DNA of 64,000 nucleotides from Leptothoe spongobia TAU-MAC 1115 (GCF_018739885.1 NZ_JADOES010000008.1:87540-151539); one strand, 5' to 3'. Shown: positions 52,601 to 60,908, counted from the stretch's first letter. The notes: generated by a model not told the origin, from the letters alone. Program-made: numbers and translations.

Positions 52601-54474
52601 TGCATACTGTGAGAGAGAGAAACCGCATCCATGCCCATCAGGACTGGGTGTTGTCGGCCTGCTTTAGTCATGATGACCAGTATCTGGCCTCTAGCAGTGA
52701 CGACGGTACAGTGCGGCTATGGAATGCCCATGGCAAATTGTTGCAGGTACTTACGGGGCATCAAGGGAGTGTGATCGATGTGGCCTTTAGCCATGACAGC
52801 CAGCTGATTGGTTCTGCTGGGGATGACTATACAGTGCGCCTTTGGGACTTGACAGGGCAATGTGTGCAGATTCTCACCGGTCATACCGGCTCCGTCAATA
52901 GTCTGGCCTTTAGCCCTACCCATAAACTGCTGGCATCGGCCAGTAATGACCATACGGTCAGGATATGGACCCACGATGGACAGTGGTTAAAGACGTTAGA
53001 AGGCCATTTGGACTGGGTGAGATCGGTGGCATTTAGTGCCGATGGTCAGCACCTGGTATCGGCTTCAGAAGATGGCACCCTCTGTCTCTGGAATGCAGAG
53101 GGCGAGCTACTGCAGGCGATGAGTAGTCATGCGGGCTGGGTGCTGCAGGCGGTGTTTAGCCCCGACGGTCAGCATATTGTCTCGGGTGGGGACGATCATC
53201 TGATTAAGCTGTGGAATTTGGATGGTGAACTGTTGCAATATTTTGAGGGACACCAAAACTGGGTGAGAGATTTATGTTTTAGCCCCGATGGCAGTCGTTT
53301 GATTTCTGCCAGCGACGATCAAAATATTCATATCTGGGATCTCCATGGTCGGCTGTTGGATACGCTGAAAGGCCATCGCGGCAGCATACTGAGCCTGGAT
53401 ATCAACTCTAAGGGCTCTCAGCTCATCTCAGCCAGTGATGATAATACGATTCGTCTATGGCAGCTAGAGTCCCGAGACGTGACTAAACTGGCGGGACATT
53501 ATGGCATTGTTTGGGATGTGTGCTGGCGACCTGACAACACCCAATTGGTTTCGGCAGGGGCTGATCAGACCCTCAAAGTGTGGAGCTCCGGGGAGGATGG
53601 CAAGCATACACTGCTGCACACCATCCATGGACATAACAGCAGCATTTATAGCGTTGACTGGAGTCCTGATGGTCAGATGATTGCATCGGCCAGTGCGGAT
53701 CACACGGTCAAGCTTTGGACTGTGGATGGCCAACCCTTGCATACGTTCCAGAGGCATCATAATGCGGTGTGGTCGGTGAAGTTTAGTCCTGATGGGACAT
53801 ATCTGGCTTCGGCGGGTAGCGATCGCAACATCCGTCTCTGGGACACCGACGGCAGTCCCTTAGGACAGCTGAGCGGTCACGCAGGCACCGTTTGGACCGT
53901 TGCCTTTAGTCCCGATGGCCGCTATCTAGTCTCAGGTAGCGAAGATGGCACCCTCCGCCGCTGGTCCCTTGCAGGGATTGAAACCGGTGATATCAACTTT
54001 GCCGATCACCCAGGCGATATTCTGTCAGGCCACACGGGTAGCGTCTGGGCCGTAGCGGTTTCACCTGATGGTGAGACCATCGCCTCCGCAGGCAGCGATA
54101 ACACGGTGCGCCTTTGGCAAAATGGCAAACTGATACATACCCTCCGGGGGCACCACGACTGGGTCCGCAGCGTCTCATTTGGTCTCGACGGGAATGTGAT
54201 CGCCTCTGCCAGCGATGACGGCACTATCCAATGCTGGCACATCTCAGGTCAGTTATTACACACACTAACGGGGCACCGAGGCATCATCTGGCAAGCATCC
54301 TTCGCCAGCTCTGGCAACCAGTTAGCATCCGCAGGAGCGGATGGCCAGGTGTGTCTATGGAATCTAAACATCGAACAGCTCATGCAGCAAGGCTGTCAAT
54401 GGCTGGCCGATTACTTGGCCCATGGGGAGTTGAGTGAGTTGGATCGGTTGGTATGTGAGGATTTGTGGGTTTAA
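49636..54474 (+). CDS. nSTAND-type NTPase with N-terminal sensor-like domain and 14 WD40 repeats (module 2)
   Basis: 1612 residues from the ATG at 49636; the frame opens at 49600 but those codons lie in a hairpin repeat. In order (numbered from 49600): N-terminal domain (15-200; LILVRCNYQRL, FPYPVVLWMND) without a P-loop, helical repeats (200-500), STAND NTPase with Walker A HGESGVGKSSL (about 565) and Walker B IIIIFDQFEEFFF (about 660), LRDDYLHYLLEW, winged-helix part ending QLAHDYLIDLV, short coiled coil, and 14 WD40 repeats (about 1007-1590) sufficient for two seven-bladed propellers. Unlike the module 1 protein it has no transmembrane-like helix and its repeats are diverged. Role inferred as a ligand-activated switch. 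Confidence 0.87.
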   Translation: MYQADLPEIVNHNQTALNNLKRALTLGHGQFSLILVRCNYQRLTQLLLSELAQHQEFHVVELTASTRSLPEALRGSQSSQSQPPAAVMVTGFDQVDALDVLFKAANVGRNALLSKFPYPVVLWMNDTALQNLTLAAADLKSFAAVPIQIDYPIQPLIEALHRGADELFTYILDSPESYFLDYSVPALPSLSHHLRVLTEQELPFAIADLNHHAVQLDGALQASLTFLQGRKDHIDRPKVAKEHYEQSLDYWLQSDKTVEDTKDQQAVLLLHLGLWWQTHAEAQRSTYPASCHQARHFYERFIDVLRQQNRRDRTGTFIHILAATLQKMEDWEALTKIANEGIELHQDDWVRLARDYAYLAETALAEENWVKAQNLATAALNLLAQAVKSTEALGSTISDAVDAPPPVASVSPQAVVLALRYDQGRYFFLRGLATLSQGDDSLFDEALHDLENARQRTKPRHDFPLYRNILSNLQDLYFSKRLYLDAFAVKQEQRQVENLMGLRAFIGASAIQPYRSTSSSSDISPVEMRASGRQRAIEHLVGRLMQPRHTLVIIHGESGVGKSSLLSSGLVPALEQATSEGRTTLPLLVRNYLSWEISILQALQQVTSSQPSAPPNFKVSFPITAESLLAHLRQHAQDHYQQIIIIFDQFEEFFFERPGIEQRRSLYYFLRDCLNIPYLKVVLALRDDYLHYLLEWERLAELDLDILSQDVRYYLGNFNPQDCEAVIRQLTEKAQFYLEEELIEVLVADLTVDDNEVRPIELQVVGAELQRNNITTLRRYKQLGDAPIQALVLNFLNRVVRDCGPENSTLARTILYLLSDESTIRPLKTRNELEESLESLGTLVAPERLSLVLEILSESGLLFENPEVGGSVRYQLAHDYLIDLVKQQDMPGLMTVLQAERRRRKQTETQLRAALKDQEMALDQAREDRDRAETAEMQALASVSQALLLSHDGLGALLEALKGAQQSRFTPVASSYLQNQILFRLWQALHTVRERNRIHAHQDWVLSACFSHDDQYLASSSDDGTVRLWNAHGKLLQVLTGHQGSVIDVAFSHDSQLIGSAGDDYTVRLWDLTGQCVQILTGHTGSVNSLAFSPTHKLLASASNDHTVRIWTHDGQWLKTLEGHLDWVRSVAFSADGQHLVSASEDGTLCLWNAEGELLQAMSSHAGWVLQAVFSPDGQHIVSGGDDHLIKLWNLDGELLQYFEGHQNWVRDLCFSPDGSRLISASDDQNIHIWDLHGRLLDTLKGHRGSILSLDINSKGSQLISASDDNTIRLWQLESRDVTKLAGHYGIVWDVCWRPDNTQLVSAGADQTLKVWSSGEDGKHTLLHTIHGHNSSIYSVDWSPDGQMIASASADHTVKLWTVDGQPLHTFQRHHNAVWSVKFSPDGTYLASAGSDRNIRLWDTDGSPLGQLSGHAGTVWTVAFSPDGRYLVSGSEDGTLRRWSLAGIETGDINFADHPGDILSGHTGSVWAVAVSPDGETIASAGSDNTVRLWQNGKLIHTLRGHHDWVRSVSFGLDGNVIASASDDGTIQCWHISGQLLHTLTGHRGIIWQASFASSGNQLASAGADGQVCLWNLNIEQLMQQGCQWLADYLAHGELSELDRLVCEDLWV

Positions 54475-54678
54475 GAGGTACAGAATTCTGACTCCTGAAT
54501 TCTGTAGGGCTTTGCCCTTCTCGCAGATTATTCTGCCCTTGGGAAAACGTTCCGCTTTAAGTTGATACCTCTTTTTCAATTAATTACTGATTGCTAAGGT
54601 TGAGCTTAAGGTTTGCCCTACCGCTACCCAGTCAATGGTCAGATAGAAATATTATCCAAATGTTTGACTAAGCAGTCC

Positions 54679-57642
54679 ATGGCACAGGTGTGGGGCGCAC
54701 TATTGATTTTTGTAGTTTGTCCCCTACTGGGAGGGGTGCCACTGACGGGATGGTGGGTACACCTGACGACAGGCAAACGACTATCGCAGGTAGGCACAGG
54801 CAATGTGGGGGTGTCGGCAGCGTTTTACCACGGTGGTACAGCGATCGGTCTGGGCGCTGTGTTTTTAGAGGCCTTTAAGGGGATTGGGGCGGTGCTGTTA
54901 GCCCGCTATTTCTTTCCAGTAGATCCGATTTGGCCAGTTGTAGCGCTCATGGCCCTGGTGATGGGGCGTTACTGGATCAGCCGAGGGGCAGGGGTGACGA
55001 ATGTGAGCTGGGGTTTCTTAGCGTATGACCCGCTGGTGGCAGTGCTAGGTTGGCTCCTCAGTTTGGTCGCATTTACGGTGCTACGAGAGCAAAAACAAGG
55101 ACGAATGTTTGCATTAGTATTATTGCCGGTGCTCACGGGCATAGTCCACAACGACGGTATGCGTTTAATGGCTGTTGCCTGTTTGATGGGATTGATTGGC
55201 TGGATTTATCAGAAGCTACCGGACGATTTGGAGCTGCCCTCCCAGGGTACGCGCACTGAATCCCGACGACTCTTTCGTTTTTTCCGAGGAGAATCAGCGT
55301 TGCAAGCATTGGATCAGGTATTGGATCCAGCAATCGTGGGCAATAAAGCCGCCACCCTTTCCCAGCTTAAAGCGTGGGGTTACCCAGTACCCATGGGCTA
55401 TATCCTCCAAGCAGGGGATGATCCAGCCGCCTTATTAGGCCTGTGTCAACCTTCCCCCCAGCAGCCCCTGGTAGCACGCTCCTCAGCCGTTGGAGAAGAT
55501 GGTCTGGGAGCCTCGGCAGCAGGGCAGTATGTATCGGTGACGGATGTGGTGAGTCAGGAGGAATTGGTCGGGGCTATTGCCACCTGTTTCCAAGCCTATA
55601 ACCGTCCCAGTGCCGTTCGCTACCGTCAGGATCTAGGCCTCCCCGAAGCCGCCATGAATGTCCTGGTGCAGCAACAAATTACGGGCGTTATCTCCGGTGT
55701 TGCCTTTAGTCGCGATCCCATCGCCCGTTGTGGCCATAACGTCGTGATCGAGGCACTGCCCGGTGCCGCCAGTCAGGTCGTCTCCGGGCAGATCACACCT
55801 CGGCGATATCAGGTCACGATTACGCCAGAAGACCTGCAACCCGGCGACAATTGGCAATTATCCGACGCCGTCGATTTACCGATTGAACCCCATGGCGACA
55901 ATCTGGACGTAGAGGCGGTCCATGGAACGCCTCTACAAATCCATCAACCCATTCCCGATCGCCTGATCCAACAAATCGCCTACCTAACCCGTCACCTGGA
56001 ACGTCGGTTTGGCGATATTCCCCAAGACGTGGAATGGACCTATGACGGCAAACAGATTTGGGTGTTGCAAAGTCGTCCGATTACAACGTTGATCCCCCTC
56101 TGGACCCGAAAAATTGCAGCTGAGGTAATTCCTGGTGTCATTCGTCCCCTGACCTGGTCCATCAATCAGCCACTCACCTGTGGTGTTTGGGGAGAATTAT
56201 TTACGATAGTTCTAGGCAAACGAGGAGCTGGTTTGGACTTTTCCCAAACAGCGATGCTGCACCGCTCCTATGCTTACTTCAATGCCACGCTGCTGGGAGA
56301 CATTTTTCTGCGCATGGGGCTACCACCAGAGAGTTTGGAGTTTCTCACCCGTGGGGCCAAGTTTAGTCGTCCGCCTTTAGCGACGACAGTGCGTAACTTG
56401 CCAGGACTGATCAAGTTGGCCAGGCGCGAATGGAAATTAACCAAACATTTTTATCGAGATAATTGCGAGTATTTTCAGCCAGGGTTAGACGCTCTTCGCT
56501 TTCCTTATGAGTTATCTCCTGAGGAAATCAAGCAACAGATAGAAACTATCTTTACACTGCTAGAAAAGGCAACGTTCTACAATATCCTGGGTCCACTGAG
56601 CTTTGCGCTGCGTAAAGCAATACTCAAGGTGGATAGTACCCAGCTAAACTATCGTTCTAATCCTGAAATTGCAGCGATTGAATCCATCAAAGATATAGCC
56701 CGGTGGCAGTCGTTTCTCCTGACTCAGCTGGAAACTATTCCTGAGGACTATGAGGAACTATTTGAGGCTCTGGCTCAGCTGCCTGAGAGCGATCAGCTGT
56801 TTGAGCAGCTAGATGCATTTCTGACTACCTATGGTTATCTGGGCGAAGTGGCTACGGATATTTCAGTACCACGATGGCAAGAGCAGCCAGCCCCGGTCAA
56901 AGCGCTATTGGCCACGTTCTTAAAACAGCCACCTGTGACTACAGCCAACTCTGCTGATAGCTTGGCCAAGCAAGACTGGAAACAGCGTCAGGTCCAAACT
57001 CGACTGGACCTCAAGGGCGAGATTGCAGAAATTTACAATCGCCTATTGGCAGAACTCAGAATCTGTTTTTTGGCATTAGAACGTCACTACATTGGCGACA
57101 ACAGTTTGCAGCAGGCAGGCGATATCTTCTTTCTCACCTGGCCTGAAGTCAAGCAATGGGGGGCATCTGCCGCGCTAGCCATACGCGATGGGCAAAGTAC
57201 CGATAAAATTGAGATCCGCCGTCAACAGTATCAGGCGGATCATATCTGGAAACCGCCCCATTTGGTCTACGGCAAAGACCCCCTCGCTTTGTCTATAGTC
57301 CCTAGGACACCTCAACAAACTGGACGCTTCCTCAAAGGGATTGGTGCAAGTCCGGGCACTCTAGAAGGCGAAGTTCAAGTGCTTACCACATTGGACGCCA
57401 CTGTGCCTATCCACCAAAACACTATTTTGGTGGTACCGTACACCGATGCGGGCTGGGCACCACTGCTGGCAAACTTAGGTGGCTTAATTGCTGAAGTGGG
57501 GGGACAACTTTCCCATGGGGCGATTGTGGCTCGGGAATATGGAATTCCAGCGGTAATGGATGTGGCCGATGCCACCCAACGATTACGCACGGGACAGCGA
57601 GTGCGTATTGATGGTCAGCAAGGCATCGTTGAAATCCTGTAA
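54679..57642 (+). CDS. PlsY-like membrane domain fused to ATP-grasp/phospho-His enzyme
   Basis: 987 residues from the ATG at 54679; TTG at 54613 is an in-frame alternative. Residues about 1-195 form a membrane domain like the acyl-phosphate:glycerol-3-phosphate acyltransferase PlsY (GTGNVGVSAAF for GSGNPGATN, LEAFKG for DxxKG), but the third motif is degenerate (SRGAGVTN). Residues about 215-480 are a pyruvate-phosphate-dikinase ATP-binding domain (VARSSAVGED, DVEWTYDGKQIWVLQSRPI). A variable middle follows, then a C-terminal swivel domain with phospho-His in GGQLSHGAIVAREYGIPAV. There is no PEP-binding barrel, so the layout matches rifampin phosphotransferase rather than PEP synthase. Substrate unknown. 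A 28-bp palindrome lies in frame at residues about 411-420. Confidence 0.82.
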   Translation: MAQVWGALLIFVVCPLLGGVPLTGWWVHLTTGKRLSQVGTGNVGVSAAFYHGGTAIGLGAVFLEAFKGIGAVLLARYFFPVDPIWPVVALMALVMGRYWISRGAGVTNVSWGFLAYDPLVAVLGWLLSLVAFTVLREQKQGRMFALVLLPVLTGIVHNDGMRLMAVACLMGLIGWIYQKLPDDLELPSQGTRTESRRLFRFFRGESALQALDQVLDPAIVGNKAATLSQLKAWGYPVPMGYILQAGDDPAALLGLCQPSPQQPLVARSSAVGEDGLGASAAGQYVSVTDVVSQEELVGAIATCFQAYNRPSAVRYRQDLGLPEAAMNVLVQQQITGVISGVAFSRDPIARCGHNVVIEALPGAASQVVSGQITPRRYQVTITPEDLQPGDNWQLSDAVDLPIEPHGDNLDVEAVHGTPLQIHQPIPDRLIQQIAYLTRHLERRFGDIPQDVEWTYDGKQIWVLQSRPITTLIPLWTRKIAAEVIPGVIRPLTWSINQPLTCGVWGELFTIVLGKRGAGLDFSQTAMLHRSYAYFNATLLGDIFLRMGLPPESLEFLTRGAKFSRPPLATTVRNLPGLIKLARREWKLTKHFYRDNCEYFQPGLDALRFPYELSPEEIKQQIETIFTLLEKATFYNILGPLSFALRKAILKVDSTQLNYRSNPEIAAIESIKDIARWQSFLLTQLETIPEDYEELFEALAQLPESDQLFEQLDAFLTTYGYLGEVATDISVPRWQEQPAPVKALLATFLKQPPVTTANSADSLAKQDWKQRQVQTRLDLKGEIAEIYNRLLAELRICFLALERHYIGDNSLQQAGDIFFLTWPEVKQWGASAALAIRDGQSTDKIEIRRQQYQADHIWKPPHLVYGKDPLALSIVPRTPQQTGRFLKGIGASPGTLEGEVQVLTTLDATVPIHQNTILVVPYTDAGWAPLLANLGGLIAEVGGQLSHGAIVAREYGIPAVMDVADATQRLRTGQRVRIDGQQGIVEIL
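55909..55936. repeat. 28-bp palindrome, family copy 3, inside a coding sequence
   Basis: GTAGAGGCGGTCCA and TGGAACGCCTCTAC form a palindrome with one mismatched pair. The frame stays open and it encodes VEAVHGTPLQ in the ATP-grasp region. Confidence 0.75.
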
Positions 57643-57813
57643 GTTGAAACTGGGGCCTTGCAACGGCTAGGAGGAGATCGTCTGAGATGTGCTATTGGAT
57701 GGCAGTGATTATCCAAACTATTTCATCCGTATCCATTAGCAATGGCCTTTGAAGATATATAACATTTTGAAACGCTGTTCTTGAGTCGTCGTCCTTCCCT
57801 GTAACTCCCTGTT

Positions 57814-58659
57814 ATGACTGTGATCCAAATGCCTCGGCTAGAAGATAGATTTAGTGGTGCTCAAGGGTTATCACTGTTTTACCAGGCATGGTATCCCCCC
57901 GGCATCGCTAAGGCAGTCATTGCCCTGGTGCATGGGTTTGGAGAACATTGCGATCGCTACTGCACGGTCACCAACGCCCTCACCCAGGCAGGGTATGCCA
58001 TTTTTGGCTTTGATAACCAGGGACATGGCCGTTCCGAAGGGCAGCGGGGTCATATTAATCGCTGGCAGGACTACCGTGATAATGTCAGTGCCTTTCTAGC
58101 TAAAGTGCGGCACCATGAACCCCATTTACCGCTATTTGTCTTAGGCCATAGTCTGGGCGGGCTGATAGTTCTAGATTTTGCTCTGACCTCACCGCAAGGG
58201 TTAAGCGGCATCATCATCAGTGGTCCACCCATCCGCCCCGTGGGCATTGCCAAACCCTATCTAGTGGCCATTGCTCGACTATTATCAGGCATTTGGCCCC
58301 GATTTTCGATGGAGGTAGGCACGGGTGCAGAAAGTCTATCGCGCGATCCAGTGGTGTTGCAGCAAATTCAGAATGATCCGCTGAAGCATTCGATGGCAAC
58401 GGTGCGGTGGGGAACAGAATGTTTGTTTGCGATCGCAACCGTCCGTCGCACTATTAGCCATCTCCAGGTGCCCATCCTGCTAGTCCACGGCAGCGCCGAC
58501 AAAGTTAATGACGTCAGAGGCAGCAAAGAAATCTTCGAGTGCATCACCACCGATAAAACCCTCAAAATCTACCCCGGCAGCTACCACGAACCCCACAACG
58601 ACCTCGATCGCAATCAAGTCATGAGCGATCTCGTTCAATGGTTAGACCACCATCTTTAA
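57814..58659 (+). CDS. Alpha/beta hydrolase (monoacylglycerol-lipase/lysophospholipase-like)
   Basis: 281 residues. The nucleophile elbow GHSLGG has Ser at about 112; acid and base are in VHGSADKVND and GSYHEPHND. VHGFGEHCDRY and GHGRSEGQRGHI mark the Hydrolase_4 (serine aminopeptidase S33/monoglyceride lipase) branch. It is probably a cytoplasmic lipid esterase. The tenA-like gene starts 15 bases after its stop, implying cotranscription. Confidence 0.87.
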   Translation: MTVIQMPRLEDRFSGAQGLSLFYQAWYPPGIAKAVIALVHGFGEHCDRYCTVTNALTQAGYAIFGFDNQGHGRSEGQRGHINRWQDYRDNVSAFLAKVRHHEPHLPLFVLGHSLGGLIVLDFALTSPQGLSGIIISGPPIRPVGIAKPYLVAIARLLSGIWPRFSMEVGTGAESLSRDPVVLQQIQNDPLKHSMATVRWGTECLFAIATVRRTISHLQVPILLVHGSADKVNDVRGSKEIFECITTDKTLKIYPGSYHEPHNDLDRNQVMSDLVQWLDHHL

Positions 58660-58674
58660 CCCACACATTTCCCC

Positions 58675-59307
58675 ATGCCCCTCACCTGTCAACAACTCCT
58701 CACCAAATACACCGCCCAGTGGCAAACCGCCACCGTCCATCCCTTCCTAGTCCAGTGCCAACAAGGCACCATCCAAACTCAACAATTCAACACCTGGCTG
58801 ACCCAGGACTACCACTTCGTCGTCAACTTCACCCGGTTTGCCGCTAGCCTGATCCAATCCGCCCCGGTTGCCCACCTCGATCTCCTGCTGGGCGGCATCA
58901 CTGCCCTCAAAGACGAACTCAATTGGTTTCAAGCCAAAGCCACCGAACGCCATTTAAGTCTAGACCAACCATTACAGCCCACCTGCCAAACCTATTGTGG
59001 ATTTATGGCGGACCTTGCCCAGGAACCCTACCCAGTCAAAGCCACCGGATTTTGGGCCATCGAACTCGCCTATAACCAAGGTTGGCAAAGTCATAGCCCC
59101 ATGCCCGCACCCTACACAGAGTTTGCTGACCGTTGGGGAAACGCTGCCTTTACCACCTATGTAGAGCTGCTCGCACAGCAGGCAAATAGCGCTCTCCAAA
59201 ATGCAGACAAGGCTACACAAATTGAGGTTGAAAAAGCATTTCTCACGGTTGCTACCCTAGAAAAAGACTTCTGGCAAATGGCTTACGAGATTACACAGCC
59301 AGCGTGA
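58675..59307 (+). CDS. TenA/thiaminase II family protein
   Basis: 210 residues, all-helical TenA/heme-oxygenase-like fold. LTQDYHFVVNFTRFAASLI and ELNWFQ in the N-terminal half and GFWAIELAYNQGW in the C-terminal half match TenA. TenA enzymes hydrolyse aminopyrimidines in thiamin salvage; the Cys-dependent (TenA_C) and Glu-dependent (TenA_E) types differ, and I do not see the canonical catalytic Cys clearly (YCGFMADLA is the nearest). Likely in one operon with the hydrolase; a shared pathway is not evident. Confidence 0.8.
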   Translation: MPLTCQQLLTKYTAQWQTATVHPFLVQCQQGTIQTQQFNTWLTQDYHFVVNFTRFAASLIQSAPVAHLDLLLGGITALKDELNWFQAKATERHLSLDQPLQPTCQTYCGFMADLAQEPYPVKATGFWAIELAYNQGWQSHSPMPAPYTEFADRWGNAAFTTYVELLAQQANSALQNADKATQIEVEKAFLTVATLEKDFWQMAYEITQPA

Positions 59308-59329
59308 GTCATAGCTGTGTAAAACGGTA

Positions 59330-59370
59330 AAAACCCCTGCCCAGGTCTAAGTTCCTGAGCAGGGGTTTTT
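59330..59370. terminator. Strong bidirectional terminator
   Basis: AAACCCCTGCCCAGG and CCTGAGCAGGGGTTT pair with a single C-A mismatch around an 8-base loop, flanked by A-rich and T-rich ends on both sides. It lies between the convergent tenA-like and DUF2808 genes and serves both. Confidence 0.93.
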
Positions 59371-59374
59371 CTAA

Positions 59375-59845
59375 CTATCGGCTACCACCGCCAGGGGTAC
59401 GGATAACGGCTGTACCGAGGGGGACTTCAGCGCCCAGGTTAGGATAGGTGCCGTAAACCCGGTAAGGCACGTCGATCCCGGCATTAATGGTGCCGCGTAC
59501 GCGAGAGTTTTTCATGACGATACGGATAGTTTCGTCAGTGGGGATGGGTTCTGCAAAGGTGAGAGTGAATTCTTCAAAACCATAGTTGACAGAAGGTTCA
59601 ACGGCTTTGTCACCGACGAAGATTTCGAGGCCATCGAGTTCATGGAAGGTGATGCATTGCACACGAACGCGTTGGAGAGGATCGCCTTCAACGGAGACTT
59701 CGAAGAAGTGATCCTGACCGCTGCGTAGGACGCCTGCGTCGGATACGGTAGCGGCTGTAAAGACTGCCTGAGCAGCAGGGGCCATTGCTACAACCGTTGA
59801 TGTCATCGCCAGGGCTGCTAATCCATTGAGTAGTAATTTTTTCAC
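59375..59845 (-). CDS. DUF2808 exported protein
   Basis: 156 residues with a signal peptide (cut after APAAQA, about 27) and the DUF2808 beta-rich core (VSDAGVLRSGQDHFFEVSVEG, FTLTFAEPIPTDETIRIVMKNS, YRVYGTYPNLG). The family is nearly confined to cyanobacteria, and its function is unknown. A periplasmic or outer location is expected. Confidence 0.85.
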   Translation of the reverse strand: MKKLLLNGLAALAMTSTVVAMAPAAQAVFTAATVSDAGVLRSGQDHFFEVSVEGDPLQRVRVQCITFHELDGLEIFVGDKAVEPSVNYGFEEFTLTFAEPIPTDETIRIVMKNSRVRGTINAGIDVPYRVYGTYPNLGAEVPLGTAVIRTPGGGSR

Positions 59846-60241
59846 GGGTTACTCCTTGCGGATTGAGGTTTTAGAACACACGTCGGTGTTGCTACGCAGA
59901 ACAATAGCGGCTCTGTTCAGCAGATTTTTGAGTAAGTGATGAGAAGTGGGTGAATGGTTTAGAAGGATTGACTGATAGACGTTTGGGAAATTTTGGGATG
60001 AGTATTATGGGAGATTCAAGCAGTTTTCATGTCAGTGATTAGGAAAGGTGGTTCAGTCTCTTGGCAAAAAAGAGTATGCAAGAAGAAATATGAAAGTAAG
60101 TGTCTCACCGATATCCTTCGACTCAGTTCAGGAGACGAGAGTTAGGAAAGCTTGTTTCAACATGTCGAAACAGTCCTCAAAGTTTTTGGAGAAGACTCTC
60201 TCAATTTTCGATAGGGACTTATACCCCTGCCATCCAAAGTT
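59846..60241. other. Intergenic region without a recognised gene
   Basis: 396 bases. Plus-strand frames at 60048 and 60100 lack ribosome-binding sites. It presumably holds the promoter of the DUF2808 gene; nothing else is seen. Confidence 0.4.
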
Positions 60242-60583
60242 CTAAGCTACTGCAAATTCTGTTAGTACTCGCTTACTCGGATGTTGAAACCCCAAAACAA
60301 TATCCTCAGCTGGAATACCAGCCTCCAACAGCTCATTAGCAATTCCCTGCTTAGTCCAATCCTCCTCAATCCATACCTTATCCTGCTCAATACGCAGATA
60401 AACCGTCACACCAAAATCCCGCATCTTTTCCTGCCAGCCCACATGAAACCAGAGATACTGGTCCCGAGTTTCATCCAAGGACAAACACTGCTCTATGCCT
60501 GGCTGATTTTCGCCCGCAGCCCACTGTTGATACTCAGTTAAGACTTTCTGAATGATGTACCGATAATTTTTAAGTTTATCCAT
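60242..60583 (-). CDS. xisI: XisI family protein
   Basis: 113 residues from the ATG at 60583 (a GTG directly precedes). Hallmarks are LKNYRYIIQKVLTEYQQW, LSLDETRDQYLWFHVGWQ, DKVWIEEDWTKQGIANELLEAGIPAEDIVLGFQHP, almost the whole XisI family consensus. In heterocystous strains XisI and XisH control excision of the fdxN element, but the pair is widespread without it. The usual xisH partner is absent here; a toxin-antitoxin-like pair lies upstream instead, separated by 19 bases on the same strand. Confidence 0.92.
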   Translation of the reverse strand: MDKLKNYRYIIQKVLTEYQQWAAGENQPGIEQCLSLDETRDQYLWFHVGWQEKMRDFGVTVYLRIEQDKVWIEEDWTKQGIANELLEAGIPAEDIVLGFQHPSKRVLTEFAVA

Positions 60584-60602
60584 CACAGAGTTAAACGATA
60601 AA

Positions 60603-60908
60603 CTACCACTGACGAGTCACCCCATAATCATCAAACTTCTTATCTGCACTGATGATTTCAATGTTTTCTATAGTTGTTTGAGCTATCAAAAGCCGATCAA
60701 ATGGATCACGATGATGAAAAGGTAATGTAGCGATTACCTTCAAATGATCCAACGTTATGGGCAGTATCTCAATGCTGTTGCATTCAATTTGCTGTGGACT
60801 GAAAAGCAAGTCCACATCTGACTCCATCAGAGTCGCTGCATGATCACTTAAGTTTGGGCTGTCATTGATAAACCACAAAAATGCATGAGTATCCACGAGT
60901 ATTTTCAT
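60603..60908 (-). CDS. VapC-type PIN toxin, internally shortened
   Basis: 101 residues where the family has about 125-130. The first catalytic Asp (VDTHAFLW) and the C-terminal part (TLPFHHRDPFDRLLIAQ, ADKKFDDY) are present. The central segment that normally contains SLWEIAIK and the second acidic residue is missing: the chain jumps from ESDVDLLFS to PQQIECNSIEILPI. The ribonuclease is therefore probably inactive. Its start overlaps the antitoxin stop by four bases, so the operon is intact. Confidence 0.8.
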   Translation of the reverse strand: MKILVDTHAFLWFINDSPNLSDHAATLMESDVDLLFSPQQIECNSIEILPITLDHLKVIATLPFHHRDPFDRLLIAQTTIENIEIISADKKFDDYGVTRQW

